DNA of 64,000 nt from Pterobdella sp. o SKG-2022 (taxonomy: Eukaryota > Annelida > Clitellata > Hirudinida > Piscicolidae): positions 3,813,259 through 3,877,258 of the forward strand of contig OZ038326.1 of NCBI GenBank assembly GCA_964035795.1. Direction: 5' to 3'. Positions within the stretch are counted from its first letter, which is position 1. Each line of letters opens with the position of its first letter. Position numbers and translations under genes: made by a program. Positions 37,001 to 50,224 of this stretch are shown in pieces. Below the pieces are notes generated by a model. It saw only the letters and a list, made by a program, of their open reading frames with translations, was not told the DNA's origin and made no database searches.

Positions 37001-40000
37001 CTGAGTGTTCACTCCATATTTTTCACATATGTTCTCAACCACTAAGGAGTAATTGAAACTTGAATTTGATACTCAAAAATTATAATCAAAATCTTTCTTT
37101 ATTTCCTATAAAAGGTCGTTTATTTGTAATTCGGCTTCAATTTCAACCTACAGTGAAAGGTTTCTATTCAAAGAGCTTTTTTTTAATTATTCAATAGTTT
37201 AGCTTAGAATCAAAAGAAATTTGTATAGTTTTTTTACACAGTCGTAATACTAAATGTAAATTTTATTCATTAAAAACCCTTGTTCTTTGAATTCTTGATA
37301 TTCCCTGAATTGTTCCGAGCTATAAGAATTTTAAGTCTTATTTTATTTGATTTCACTTTTGGTTTTTGAACACGAGTTTTTAAAGATAACGGAACCCCAA
37401 TAACTCTTGTTGACTTATTTGAAAAATTTTACGCTGGTCTTAACGTTGAATTTTTTTATATTCTATAATTTTGTTTCACATTTTAATCAATTCCTATTGT
37501 GATGAAAGAATTATTAGAAATGAAGATATTTTTATGTATAGGATTTATTGAAGAAAATTCTAAAAAAATTTAATTGTATATTTGTTTTAAAGAATTGAAC
37601 ACAAACTTCAAATAATTTTTCAATTTAAATATCAAATTATAAGTAACATATAAAATATAAAACAAAGAGTGTGTAACGTATGAGCAAAAATTAAATGTTA
37701 TATTAAATAAAACATTAATTAAAAACTAAATGAAATATACTAAATCAAACTCACAAGAGACTTTTCCAAGCAGACAAGAAGATGGTGGTGTTGCAGTTGG
37801 AAAATATCAAACGAGAAGTCACCCAGTGTGCTTATGAAGCTGGGATCTTTTTGGACGAGCTCTTGTGTATATTGGTCTTCGTGTTTTTTTTGAGTTTTTA
37901 ATTGTTTTTCTTGGTAGAGTTGCAGCGCGTAATCTGGCGTGAGAAAATTGTCTGAAATTTTTTGAGTTTTTTGAATTTTTGGGGTACTTTTCGATGCTTC
38001 AAGCTGGCTTTTATTTTGAACTTTTCCTGTATTATCGTGTGGAACTATAGTATTTAATTGGTGGTTGTCTTGGCATAGAAATTGTTCTTTCTGTTGTATA
38101 TACTTATTATGGTAATGTGACGGTGCGTTTTGTTGTAAGCAACTTTTACTGTTTTTAAACGCTTGGTGTCTACCACTACTAGCAAAATCTTGTGCTTGCT
38201 CACTAGTCACTTTTTCTTGTTCTTGTTGCATGGCGAGAAGATTGTTTTCATACATTGTAAGTTTATGGTGTATTAGACGTTGGTTTGCCATGAATCTTGA
38301 GAGCGAATCAGCTTTCGCTTTGTTTAACTGCTGCTGTCTGGCTTTCTGGTAGAATAAGTAAGTCTTAACAAGGACAAAATAAATTGGACAAGTAAGTAAA
38401 CAACTAAGCAATTACAAAAATTGAATCGAAAGTGATGTATCTGTAAACTTGAAATAATTTTCAAATTTCGAAATTGTTTTTTCAACCTTTCCAGAGTTTG
38501 ATTGTTAGTTTTGTTTGCTATGAAAATATTGTTGCAGCTCATTGAAACAATCTCATCTTTATTATAATATACATCAAAAAATATTTTCAGTGATTAATAA
38601 ATAACAAATGAAAAATATATAAAACTATATGAGCATAAATATTTTTGGCATAACATGAGAATGTTTGTTATACATACACAATAATTTTTTACATAATAAA
38701 AGCATAAATACTTAACGCAAAAACAATAAAATTGATAACAGGGATGCTTGTTAGTATTAACTATTCACACAAAAGCGTTCTGTAAAAAACGTTATATAAA
38801 TAAAAAGGATATAAAACATAAAAAAAGGCGCTATAAAATTTAATTAAACCAAAAAAACGCGTTATGGAGAAAAATAAAATGAAGAATCATAAAAAACGCT
38901 AAAATATTTAATTTTAGCTGTTTTGAAGAAGGTTTCGATATATTCTATAACATCATTAAGTAACTAAAAATAAAATGGAAAGTAAAAAAACGCGTTATAT
39001 AAATAAATGAGACGTCATATATCTTTACTTAGCAGTTATGACTTAAGAACAGATAATATTGCGGCAAATTTTAGTGCAAAACACTTAATTAAAACAAAAA
39101 AGAGTGAGTTTTTGCATTGAAATAATGCGCAATTGAAAATACAGAAAACCATATTGTTAGTTGTAATTGTTTGTATGTCGATTGTGGTTCTCTTTTGATC
39201 TGCCATGCGAAACCTTATACGTTTTAGTACTCACTATTTGTTTTTTATTATTTTTAAAAGTAAATTAATTTTTAACAAAGTATGTTTTTTTTTTAAATTT
39301 TAATATACTAAATAAAATAGCGAAACTGTTGTATAAGCTGTTTTTGGATCACAGAATAATCTTCTTTTGCCAAAGTAATACTGCAAATTATTTGAACACA
39401 AAAGGTGATTTTATTTATTTTTTTAATTTACTTTATTTTTTAATTTAATTTTATTTTGGCCAGAATATAAACAACGTTGTCTTTGAATTTTAACGTACTT
39501 GATAATATTACTTTGTAAACGAAAAGCTTTGTACGGCATCATTGAATTAATCTATTTTTGACTGAATCCTTACTGAAAATTTACACACCAATAATACTAG
39601 TTACATTATGAGTTCAAAACATGAAAAATTTTATTTATAGACACCTTATCTTCTATTCTTATTTGAAGCCTACTAAAATTGATTTGAAATTTCACTTAAC
39701 TGAATCACTTGGAGCATAACGAACCAATAGTTAGATAGCTTTTTATTTGCGTCAACAAGCAAATGATGAAAAGTAATCGACAAAGCTAAATTTATCTTAA
39801 CACCAGCAGAATTTGAGGCATAGAGAAGTATCAATACTGAGAATATTCTAGTATTATTTTTCTTTATTAGAAATTAATTGGTTTTTAATTAATTTTTAGT
39901 TTTTTTTGGATAATATTTTTAAAATGTTAGCGTCTTTAATACTGAGTGATATTTTCAAGAATGCGCTTTATTATGTAATTTATTTATTATGATTGGAATA

Positions 40001-43000
40001 AGATTTTTGTTTTTTGTTAATTAATAAAATTTTAGAAACTTAATTAATTTGTCAATTAACTTTTCGTTTCACTAAGAGTTCATTTAGTTGCGTTCTTTGT
40101 CGTCGGATGATCGATTGCACAAAAAAATATTAAAAAAACAAAAATGAGAAAAATGCAATAAAAACAAGAAAATGTGAAAAATTTGAATAAAAAAAATTAT
40201 GAAAAAATAAATTTAAAAAGTAAACAGGATAAAAAATAAATTTACGATATAGCTTATATATAAAAAAATAAAATATTATTAAGATGTATAAGAAAAATTA
40301 AATATAATTTATAAGATATGGGAAAACAATCGAAAAACGCATTAAATTTATCAATAAAAACATAAAACTCTCATTTTTAACGTGGCTACAGTATAAAATA
40401 TATAAATCATAAAACGTAAATCTGTCATGAAATATATTAAATAAAAAGATTATGTAGGAATAATATACAATGTAATGTTATTTTGAATTTAACATTTTTC
40501 ATAATTTTTTGTTCAACAGTTTCCATTGAAAATTTAATTAATAAAATTATCTCCAAAAAAAGAAAAAAAAACACTACTTTGATGTTACATGCAAAAGTCT
40601 AGTTTTCTTATAAAACCATTAGCTTCTATGGACTTAAAAACTATTTCAATCAGTTTTGCTTTGAAGTGTTTTTTTTTAGGTTTAATACTGTGAGATTTGA
40701 ATAAGTTGAATGAATTTGATTGTAGAAAATAAGGAGCTTATAATTTTTTTAAATTGTTTTCATGTGTTAATTTATATGAGGATATGCTAAAAAATTGAGA
40801 AATAAAATAATCAAAAAGAATAAAAATAATTTTAAAATATATTTCTGGCTTGAAAATCTGAATTTTTGTGAGTTATTAGCTTTGAAAATATGAATAAAAA
40901 TAACAAGGTTGAATTTAAATAATTTTTCTACTTTAAAAATGAGAAAAAATCGCAAAATAATTAAATAAAAATAAAATCAAGAATTGTAGTACACCTGAAA
41001 ATACCAATAATAGACTCGAAAATACTAATTATTTTTACAACTTTCAATTGTAAATCTGTAACTGAATATCCCCAAAAGGCAGCCATTTCTATATAGAATA
41101 GAACGATTGGAACCCGAGTTTTCAATTCAACCCTTTCCAAAATTTCCACGTTTTTCTATTTTTGTGAATTAGTTTGATTATTTTCATCTATTTAAAAATT
41201 TTTTACTATTTTGATATAGATATTTTTTTTAGTTCTGAAAGGTTATTTCTATATTTTCGTATCAAAATAGTTATTAACTACATCAAAAAAGAGCAGGTTT
41301 TTTAATGAAAAATCTATAAAACATCAAAAATCTATATAACCTCAAAAAAAGTTACTTGATAGCAAAAAACCCCGTTATATGCAAAGAAAACAATAAAAAA
41401 TTGCTGACATTAATATTTATACAGCCAATTGATAACTCACCAATTACTAACATCACTGGGACAAATTTTCTACACAATTATAACACCCTTATAACTATTA
41501 CCTCATGTGGAATTTTCAAACAGCTAAATATACCAACTCGGTGTGACGACTGTTTGTCTGACCTCTGGCTCTGTTGATAGATGCGGGAAAAGTTGGACAC
41601 AATGACTGGTACTGGCAGAGCTATCACTAATACACCACTCAGTGAACAAATTCCGCCAACTAGCTTGCCAAGAAGGGTTTTGGGGACCATATCCCCGTAT
41701 CTGTAAGAATGTTGTAGTAGTAGCAGTAGAAGATGAACTTTAAAAGAGCTAAATTTTGAAGACAAAACAAGTGTTGAAATTTTTGTTTTTTTGGTTGTCT
41801 GGTTGTGGGTTTCGAGAGTTAATCAAAATGTCAGAGAGCGTGTTTTTATCCATTTATTTATATTTGTTTGAATTTTGCTTTATGGAGTTTAACTGAACAT
41901 GCCAAAATATTTTTATTGAATAATTTATCATGAATAAATTTATTTTTTATATAATTTTCAAAAATAATATGATATATAAAATAAAAAAATGATTGGTGAC
42001 TTGTATTGAAGGTTTCAAAGGTTAAATCGGAGTTGTTCGGTGATGAATGCCTTTACATAAGAAAACATGGTGTGAAAGATTTAGTACGAAAAGGAGTTAC
42101 AAGTAGAAGAGATTTATACACCGCATCCTGGAAACTATCTACGCTATTTTTAAAGTAAATTTGTGTTTTTTTTCGACATTTTTGCTATTTGAAAAATATT
42201 TTCAGTCAAAATTATATTTTTCTGTATAAAATTTTTTTTCTTCTTTGAAAAATATATTTGATTTTGGAAAAATAGTTTTTTTATAATCAAGCTTAATAAC
42301 ATAAACAAGAAGTTTAAAGCATACATTGAAATCACAAAACCAGTAGGAAGATTTTTTTCTATTATATTATTATATTTGAAACAAAAAAAAACTTTCGCAG
42401 TTTATTCAAGTAATAAATATTTATTTTTTGAAAACAATTGGAAGGTACCTTCATTCTTGAAAAGTTATCAAACAAAAATTTGAACTATTTCAAAGTGAAC
42501 ATTTGTAAATTATTTCATGAGAAAATACTTCAAATTAAATTACAAAAGTATTAAAAATACCTGAAAAAAACATGGAAAAAGTTTTTTAAATATCCAAACT
42601 TGCACAATCCTGAACGTAAAAGTTGATAAAATTTTGAATAAACATTTCAAATTTAAGCGATGGCGGTAGGTTAAGTGAAAGAACAGGTGGTGTGGTGATG
42701 GAGCAGGATGTGGTGAAGTGATGGAGCAGAATATGATGAAGTGATGGAGCAGAGTGTGGTGTGATAGTGTGGGATAGGTGTGTGTGATGATGGGTTGTGA
42801 TGATGGGGTAAGGCGAGATGTAGTGATGAGATGAAGTGCTGTGTGGTGATATGAGATGATGAAGTATGGTGGGGCTTGGTCTGTTGATGAAGTGTGTTAA
42901 TAGAGTGAGGCGATGGAGTGAGGTGATTAGAGGTGATGTAATGATGAAGTGTGGTAATGGGATAAGGTTATGTCAGTGTGTGAGAATGTTGGAATGGAGG

Positions 43001-46000
43001 GATGGTATGTGTAGTGATGTTGCTAATAAAAAATTGCTAAAAAAACATTTTTTTTCAAAATATAAAAAGCTTTATCACATCATGAAAATATCATTGTCTA
43101 TTAACTTAAAAGCTTCAAAGTATAAAAGCCTTATTATACTAATCAAACAGAATAAATAAAACACAGTCTTGGGCATGACGTTAAACTGCACCGAAGACAG
43201 CGTCTCCAATTTGAGACTGCTTTCTTATTATAACCTGGATAACAGTAGACTTTGCTAACAGGTATCGACAAACTGATATCCTGGTATCGTTTTCATTTGG
43301 CTTGGCGGAGGATCATTCTTTATTGACAACGGCAAGGCAAACTGCCCAAATGTGGAAACGGCGGTTTATGAAATCCGATAGTTTCAAGTTGGACGTTAGC
43401 TTGGGCTGGCAGTTCTATGAAAACTTTGTCCCAACTAAAAATTGCTTTCATTATCCGACTGCAGTATACCCCAGCTACTGGGATGCCTACAGCAGTATAA
43501 TCTAATATGGATATTATTATTATTTATTTTACAGTCAAACCCAATAAGTTAAACCCCTATTAAACAGTTCAATTCCACAGGGTTCAACAATAAGCCTCCT
43601 TAGTTTAAGATGCACAACCAGTGAGGTTGTAAAACCTTATTAATTTAATGCTGACGCAATAAACCCAGTTTCTGATACTTATTGAAAGTGCCATGCGCTT
43701 TAAGATTACATTATAAAGAACTTTCATTAATTCTATAGCCGTCATCTAGCGAGGTATATGTGTGATATTTAGTGTGGAAGAGGGTGTTTCGAGGGAGCTT
43801 ATGTACGTAGTACAAAAGGTGGTGTGTTGATGTGTTTCAACAAAATGGTGAAATTGGAGTTATTGAAGTTAATTGTTGTTATGGAATTGAACATGGGGTT
43901 GAGAGCTGGAGGATTTCAATTAGTTGCTGGATTTATTGCTGAATGCTGATTGGTCCGGTGTTGGCTTTAAGCACTTGTTTTACAGTGCTGTAAATTTAAT
44001 TTGTAGTTTTTTTATTGCTACTATAAATTGCTATATAAATTCAAATTTTTTTGGTCTGTTTTGTTGAGGTAGTTATGGTAATGATAGATTTATTTCAGTT
44101 TGCATGTATTTCATCCATTAAATAATAAATGAAAGCTGAATTTGATAATTTTTTATCGATAAAATACCTATTTGATATAAATTTGAAAATGTATAAAAGA
44201 TTTTCACTATTTTTTTTTCTGAATATAACATTAAATTTTGAATGAAATCTTCTATAGAAAAAGAAATTTAATTTCAATTTAGGAAATATAAATTGCGTCA
44301 AAATAGTTTATTCAGCATATTTATGACATAAAAAGTATTGTGTTATGTAATGTAAAGTTGTATTCATACAGCGCTTTTCTGCATAGTTCAAAGCGCTTGC
44401 TACAAATTTAATGTAGCGAAACCACACTGTGAAACAAGTGCTAATTGTTGGCTCAACACGGGATTGAACCCGGTAACTTTAGATAATTAGTCTAGTGTTC
44501 TACCAACTAAGCTATACAAACCAAAATAATTTTTAATTTCTCAGTGTTATTTTTTTATTAAATATATATAAAAAAAAACTCAAAATTTTTTATCGAAAAT
44601 AAATGCACCATTTTGAAAAGTTCAAAAATAAATGATGTTGTCTTAAAACAGGGCCTCAAACACCAGTTATGACGTGTAAACGTGGTTCCACAAAACTTTA
44701 TTTAAATTTAAAAAGTTCTATTTTATAACAGGTATTTTGGGATTTAATTTTAAATTTTAGTTTCTTTCAATCCAAAGTTTAGCTTTTTGACTCAACTTTA
44801 AAAATAATTTTATCTTTGATTTTTTCCAATTATCTAGTAAACATTTTTCATAATTACTCAAATTTTTAGCTATCTTTATGTGTTTATCACTCAAAACTAA
44901 AATTTCTAGTGCTTAAAACCAGAAAACCCTTGAGCAACAAATTTTTAACAAGACCGACTTGGTCGACTCTTCCCTGTAGCTAATATTCCTGCATGATACA
45001 TGAAAGAAATTTAAATTTTTTTTTCAGATTTACTTTGAAGTTTATCAATCAAGTTAGTAAAAAAATTTATTCAAAGATCGTTTTTATAATATTTTTTTCA
45101 GTTAGCACATATTTGTTTTTAGGAAATACATCAATTTTTCTTTTCTACAAATGGATAACTTTTATTAATGGATGAATTTTTGTTGTTACTGAATAATTTT
45201 TTTTTTTTTAATTTTTTTATTTGAAAATAAAATTTTATGAATTTTATTATGAAATAATTTTTCACATTAAATTTATAGCAAGCATTTGAACTCTAAAAAA
45301 AGCGCTATATAAAATACCAATTTAAAAATTCTATTTGAATTTTTATTAATATTCTCCATAATTCACCAAAAAAACATTATTAATTCATTTAAAATTATAT
45401 TTACTTTATGATTTATAATTATAAAAAATTCATTTCAGAATCAATAAAGGAGTAGTTGTAATAGGGGTATGTTGAATTCTTTTGCACCTACGCTGTAGGT
45501 GAAATCCTTTGAGAATTTCAGATCATTATAGCTGCATTTATGAGCTTTCTTAGCTCTATATCATTATACTGTACTTTGATTAAACTTTATTTCAAAAAGA
45601 TTCATCAAAAAATTGAATTTCAAGATTGAAAGAAATTTTTTTGAAGTTTTTCTTGTTTTTGGAATGAAATTTCCAATTTTATCATTTTGAAAATGGATTT
45701 TTCAATATTAATGCTTTCAACTTTTAACTCGATGTGGTCAAGTCTAAATATTATGAAAAATGGTTCCGAAGAGACGCTTTTTAAACACTTAGTTTTCATC
45801 ATGGAGAACTGTATTAAAAACATCAAAAGTCAGAAATCCTTTTCAATTTTCAATCTCGGTATTCAAATTTTCTCAGTGCATCAGATTTTGACGTTCAAAT
45901 CGCCAATACCTACAGAAGATATTAACCCATTCAATTGATTCTACTTCATTAAAAGATTATTTTTTTATCATTAATTCAAAATGGCGAGCCGCTCACATTA

Positions 46001-47814
46001 CAAATTAGTATCATAATTTTGCAAAGATGGGAATAAAAATTACCTTTTAATTGCATTTCCATCAATTTTTTCTTCATATGATCCTTATTTTGAAAATATC
46101 GCCCAAAAAGAAAACGTATTTTTCAACGCTTCAAAATACTTAGAATATCAATCTTTCAAATCTTTTAACGCAAAATTTTTCAATTATTTACATAGCTTTA
46201 CTTTTACTTGTTTTTAAGTTCTTTTTTATTCTATGAAAAAGTTTCAAAATAAACTTAAAATTTAATTTTTCATAAAAGAGTTTAGTAACAAATAGGCCAG
46301 CCATAACTTGTGGATGAATAATTTATTTGCAATTGTTAAACGTTAAAGACAAGCACGAAATTTCAACACAAATAAACAAATTTAATTTCATTTCTAAAAA
46401 TATCTATGCAATTATGAAAATAGGGAAAATGGGCACTCACCCTAGAGTTGTCATGGTGACAATGGTGTACCAGAAAGCCTCAGGAATGCTGGTGAATTCT
46501 GTCTTCGGAACGTTTTTTTCTGTGTAGTAAATTACAGTAGCAAAAATAACCACTGCCATTGTGAGTGAAAAAAGTAAAAATCCAAGTTCTCTAGCGCAGC
46601 TCTTTAGAGTGTAGCCAAGAATCCTCAATCCTTGAGAATGCCTGGAGAATTTGAAGACTCGAAAAACTCTGAATACTCTAAGAGTCACGAAAGCTCCACT
46701 CAGTTCTTTCTTGTCTGACAGCGTCAGTCCTACATAGTATGGCAGAATGGCAATTGCATCGATGATGCTCATAACACTTGTGGCGTATTGGAACCGGTCT
46801 GAAGAGGCGTAGAGTCGCAGAATATACTCCATTGAAAATATGATGACACAGGCGGTATCCACACAGAACAACTCCGTCTCGAATGCTTCTCCACACGACA
46901 TACCCGTGCCTTCCTTTTCCGTCACTCCAGGATACACGTGTTCGACGAAGATTTTTGGACAGGGAACTGTTTCCAAAACGTTTGCAAGCACCGACCCTGC
47001 TATGAAAAAGCCTGTCACGTAATAAAACACGAGGCCTGTTGGGAAATAATAAATAGAATTATTTTTATCCATTATAAAATATTTCTAATTTAATTCAAAC
47101 AGGACTTTGAGCTGACAAAATTAGTTTTATTGGGTTTGCAAGCAAGCCAATTAAACAACCTGATGTGTTGGAGTGGGGATATTCAAATGAATGACGCATT
47201 TTTTGTCTGATGGAAGCGTTGGGAGGCAGAGGTTTTGGTTTTTCATCTCCCATGAAAGCCTGTTCTAGTGAAAGGTCTGAAGAATCTTTTTTGCGGTCTT
47301 TGAACTCTTCGTAACAACAATCTCCCATTGAATCGGCTGCTGCCAGACCAAAGAAAGCCATTTCTTGTTCAAACTCTTCGGCACAAGCGCTTCTTGGGAA
47401 GTGAACTTTTCCCGTTCTGTAATACGCTAAAACATATCTGAAAGTGCGAATTTTTGGTTATTTAATTTTAATTTCAAGGTTTTTTTTCAAAAAAAAAATG
47501 TTCATTAATTTCAAGTTTTGAAAAAGACAATAAAACTACCTGAATAAATCCGGGTTTCTATCAAAAAAATACTCTTTATTTACAGGGTCAAAAAAATACT
47601 CTTTCTCGTCAGAACCAAGCAGAGAATCAGGAAATCTTTCAACGGTGTATTTCCATGTTTCAAAGTGAAAACCGCTGACGTTGATGATGAGTTTGGAGTC
47701 ACTGGGGCATTTGTCTTGTTTCAAGAAAGGTTTAGGCATGGGTTTCTTTGATAATGGCACCCAACCAATTGCAGTGGCTCTGACGAATGGCAGCCATGCA
47801 GAAACTGACGTCAT
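34071..47814 (-). CDS. KCND: Voltage-gated K+ channel, Shal/Kv4 family, seven exons
   Basis: Kv4 subunits form A-type, rapidly inactivating K+ channels in neuronal dendrites and muscle. The exons are 47814-47540, 47437-47160, 47035-46441, 41700-41538, 38345-37755, 35182-34967 and 34610-34071. Phases agree and give 885 residues, longer than the roughly 650 of vertebrate Kv4. The N-terminus ([13 protein letters not shown]) is the Kv4 inactivation and KChIP-binding segment. T1 (about 40-145) holds the HxxxxxC...CC zinc site. S1 begins near 185, and S4 ([20 protein letters not shown]) is near 303-321. The selectivity filter TLGYGD near 381-386 is split by intron 3. S6 has the [13 protein letters not shown] gate. 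Exon 5 ([14 protein letters not shown]) aligns in length with the post-S6 helix and ends [11 protein letters not shown], the Kv4 dileucine dendritic-targeting motif. Exon 6 has a CC...KK.F pattern also found in vertebrate Kv4. Exon 7 is Pro/Ser/Thr-rich and ends TNLRQY. The introns of 4.7, 3.2 and 2.6 kb contain repeats. Confidence 0.92.
42000..42158 (+). other. Short open frame without ATG inside Kv4 intron 3
   Basis: An antisense open frame reading [20 protein letters not shown] and onward to [13 protein letters not shown] before TAA. Its residue composition is more protein-like than the surrounding DNA, but there is no start codon, clear splice context or recognised family. It could be a relic of a mobile element or a chance frame. 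Confidence 0.2.
42680..43020. repeat. C-poor, purine/T minisatellite in Kv4 intron 3
   Basis: About 340 bp of degenerate units built on GTGATGAAGTGTGGTGATGG and GATGGAGCAGAATATGATGA, almost free of C on the plus strand. The G content is far above that of the flanks. An open plus-strand frame here (from 42866) is a by-product of the repeat. Confidence 0.75.
43160..43505 (+). pseudogene. GC-richer island with frame-hopping open segments (possible decayed coding relic)
   Basis: Three successive open segments lie in different frames: from ATG 43175, [20 protein letters not shown] ending LCstop; then [20 protein letters not shown]; then [20 protein letters not shown] and onward to [12 protein letters not shown] with stop near 43505. 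The base composition is markedly more balanced than in the neighbouring intron. This is what a frameshifted mobile-element or pseudogene fragment looks like. I do not recognise the protein. It lies in Kv4 intron 3, antisense to the channel. Confidence 0.35.
44346..44525 (-). mobile_element. SINE-like element, tRNA-like head plus AGCGCTGTATGAAT tail
   Basis: Read on the minus strand, the head has TAGCTTAGTTGGTAGAACAC (A-box-like), TAGACTAATTATCTAAAG and CCGGGTTCAATCCCG (B-box-like, with the T-loop one base short). After about 40 bases come GCGCTTTGAACTATGCAG and AAAAGCGCTGTATGAATACA. The head closely resembles the tRNA-like sequence at 61669-61742, and the tail resembles those at 30028-30066 and 45280-45317. 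Confidence 0.6.
45280..45317 (+). repeat. Isolated SINE-like 3' tail
   Basis: AGCATTTGAACTCTAAAAAA followed by AGCGCTATATAAAAT matches the 3' part of the SINE-like elements at 29896 and 44346, without a recognisable head. It appears to be a truncated copy. Confidence 0.45.
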
Positions 47815-50224
47815 TTTTAAGGCTTTCAGGTCTTAGGGTTAGTTATTTTTTTGAAGACAGTTTTTATTTTGAAGTTTGTGTGTGTTTTTTTTGTTGAATT
47901 GATTTCGTGGGTGGCTATGATTAATTTTGATTGCTAACGTCTCCATTATTTATTCTCATTTCTAAGAACTTATTTGTTTTTTAAGCCTTACAAGCATTTT
48001 GTTAAATTCTCTTGAAACGCTTTTTTTCACAGAAGTATCTGTAGTTATATTTTTGTAGAAATAAATGAAAGGTCATTGAAGCAGAAGGTTAAAGAGATGA
48101 TAATTATGCTTTTCAAGTGTTTCAGCATATTACAGGTGCTTTTAAAGAGAGCCTGTATGAAAATTAGTTTCATTTTTTGAGAAATAAGATTTATAGAATG
48201 AAAAATAGTTGCCTTAAAAGTATTTTGTTATTTTCATGAAAATTTATTTAATGTTAGATTGGATTTATGTTATCTCTGAAACTGAAAGCCTTTTAATACA
48301 AAAATATGCTAAGATAATTTATTCCATTTTTGAAGATTCGCCGTAATATAGATGATTATGTACAGATGAACCAAAAAATTGTAAATAAGCCAAAAATTTA
48401 GATTATGAATAAAACTAAATAAAATCATGGTTAGAGTTTTTTATTTGTATCACTTTTTTATCCTTCACAAGACGCAAAAGATAAAGATGTGTGTGAAGGT
48501 ATAAATTGGTGTGTTCATGCTATTTAAAATGACAAATGGATCATATTAGCAGACTGCACTGCTCTGAGCATAATGTTAAAGCCCATTCAAACAAATTAAA
48601 TATACTAGAAGCATTTTTGTAAAATTGAAAGTGTTTTAAGCTTTTAAATGTGGTTATAATTAAGTTTACGTGTTGTGGTTAGATGATTTTATTGTAAATA
48701 GACAACAGGGAAATATTCGTTAGCGAAAAAATACTACAGACAGTATCCATATCTATTAGATGCGGGCTCTTTGCGTTATTTCAGAATATGATTTTGAGCA
48801 CGGGGAATATTCATGAAAAGAGAATTCTCATAAATATTCATAAAAACTAATAAATAAAAAATTGAAAGAAAAGAAAATGAGTTATAAATATATCTACATG
48901 GATAATTAAAAGGAATTCGCATTAAGCTTTTATTGATAGGGCTTAAGCTGTGAGGATTAATATAATAGAAGAACAAATGTTGAGGCATGGGGTTAGAAAT
49001 AGCAATAAAAAATCATTTAAAAATGCAAAATATCTTTTTGCAAAATTTGATTTGTTTTCTAGATCATTATATTTTTCTTCCATAAATAAGGCAATCATTC
49101 AAAATACTGACTCTACAATTTGTTAAGCATTTTTTTTCTTTGCAACCAAGCGATGCAAGTCAAATATTAAGTTATGACATCATATATCAAATATGGAAGT
49201 GGTTTGCGTGAGCTAGGCGCTTTTTACTGCGAAATAAATTCCCTCTACACAGGATCCTATCTAAGAATAAATAAAACTCAAACTTTGAAGCTCAAGATTT
49301 GTAATTAAAACTAGTTTTTGCGCGGAAAAAATTACCTACAAGCGCTCGATTTTTATTGGGATTACTTGTGCCGTTGCGTAGAGACAAGATCCCGCAATTC
49401 TGGCGCACTCAGGATTTTTGCTCCAAAAGTATTTTGATTTTTTTGTTTTATTTCAAATATTTGTATATGTTTTTTTTGATGTTAAATTAATTTCGATCAC
49501 AAACTTCAAATTTTCGAACACTATAAAAACTTCCGTTTTATAATTTTTTTCTTTTTGTTGCTAGTTGTTTTTTGAATAACGTAATGTTGAAGAAAAAGGC
49601 TGAAAAAATCAATCACAGTTAGTCCAGATTTAAGAATAATTTTGTTCTAGTTTCTCAAAAACATTGCAGTGCTTTTACGCTTAAGCCCCATTTTATGTAG
49701 CTGAATGAGTTCCCTAAAACTTTTGAAACGATTTGTTTTAATTTTTTATATTTACAGTTTGATTGCATCTATAAATAGCTGAAAATAATCTTAAACTTTT
49801 AAAAATTATACTTTTTTCTTTTAAAAATAATAATGAATAATTTTATTTAAGAAAATACACCATTCAGAATATTAAAAAGCTTGCAAATTTTTCATTACTT
49901 CAGGCACAAATTTTCGTTGATCATTTGGTTCTTTTTGAATAATTCCATAAATTTTTATTGCGTTTTATTGCTTTTTCATCCATTATTCATTTTATTTCAT
50001 CAATTGGTATTAAATTTCAATTAGTATTTTCAAATAGATTGCGTGAAATATTACGGCAAAAGTATTAGCTTTCAAAAGAAAACGTGGTAATTCAAAGAAC
50101 TTAGATCTCAAACTGATGTCTCTCCATATATCAATAGTGTAGTATAGAACTGTAAGAGGTTTGAGAGTTTGAAAACATGGAAAGTCAGTATTATAGTTTT
50201 TTGTTGTGGTTGACAAATTGCTTG

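Noticed and set aside
34071..38345. Interpretation of the three minus-strand frames as separate orphan genes
   Set aside because: They join in phase with the Kv4 exons and carry [11 protein letters not shown] and the CC...KK.F pattern of Kv4 C-termini.
41534..41538. Alternative donor gtatat four bases downstream at the end of Kv4 exon 4
   Set aside because: It would require a different acceptor phase; the gttggt donor with acceptor ccag at 38345 gives [14 protein letters not shown], matching family length.
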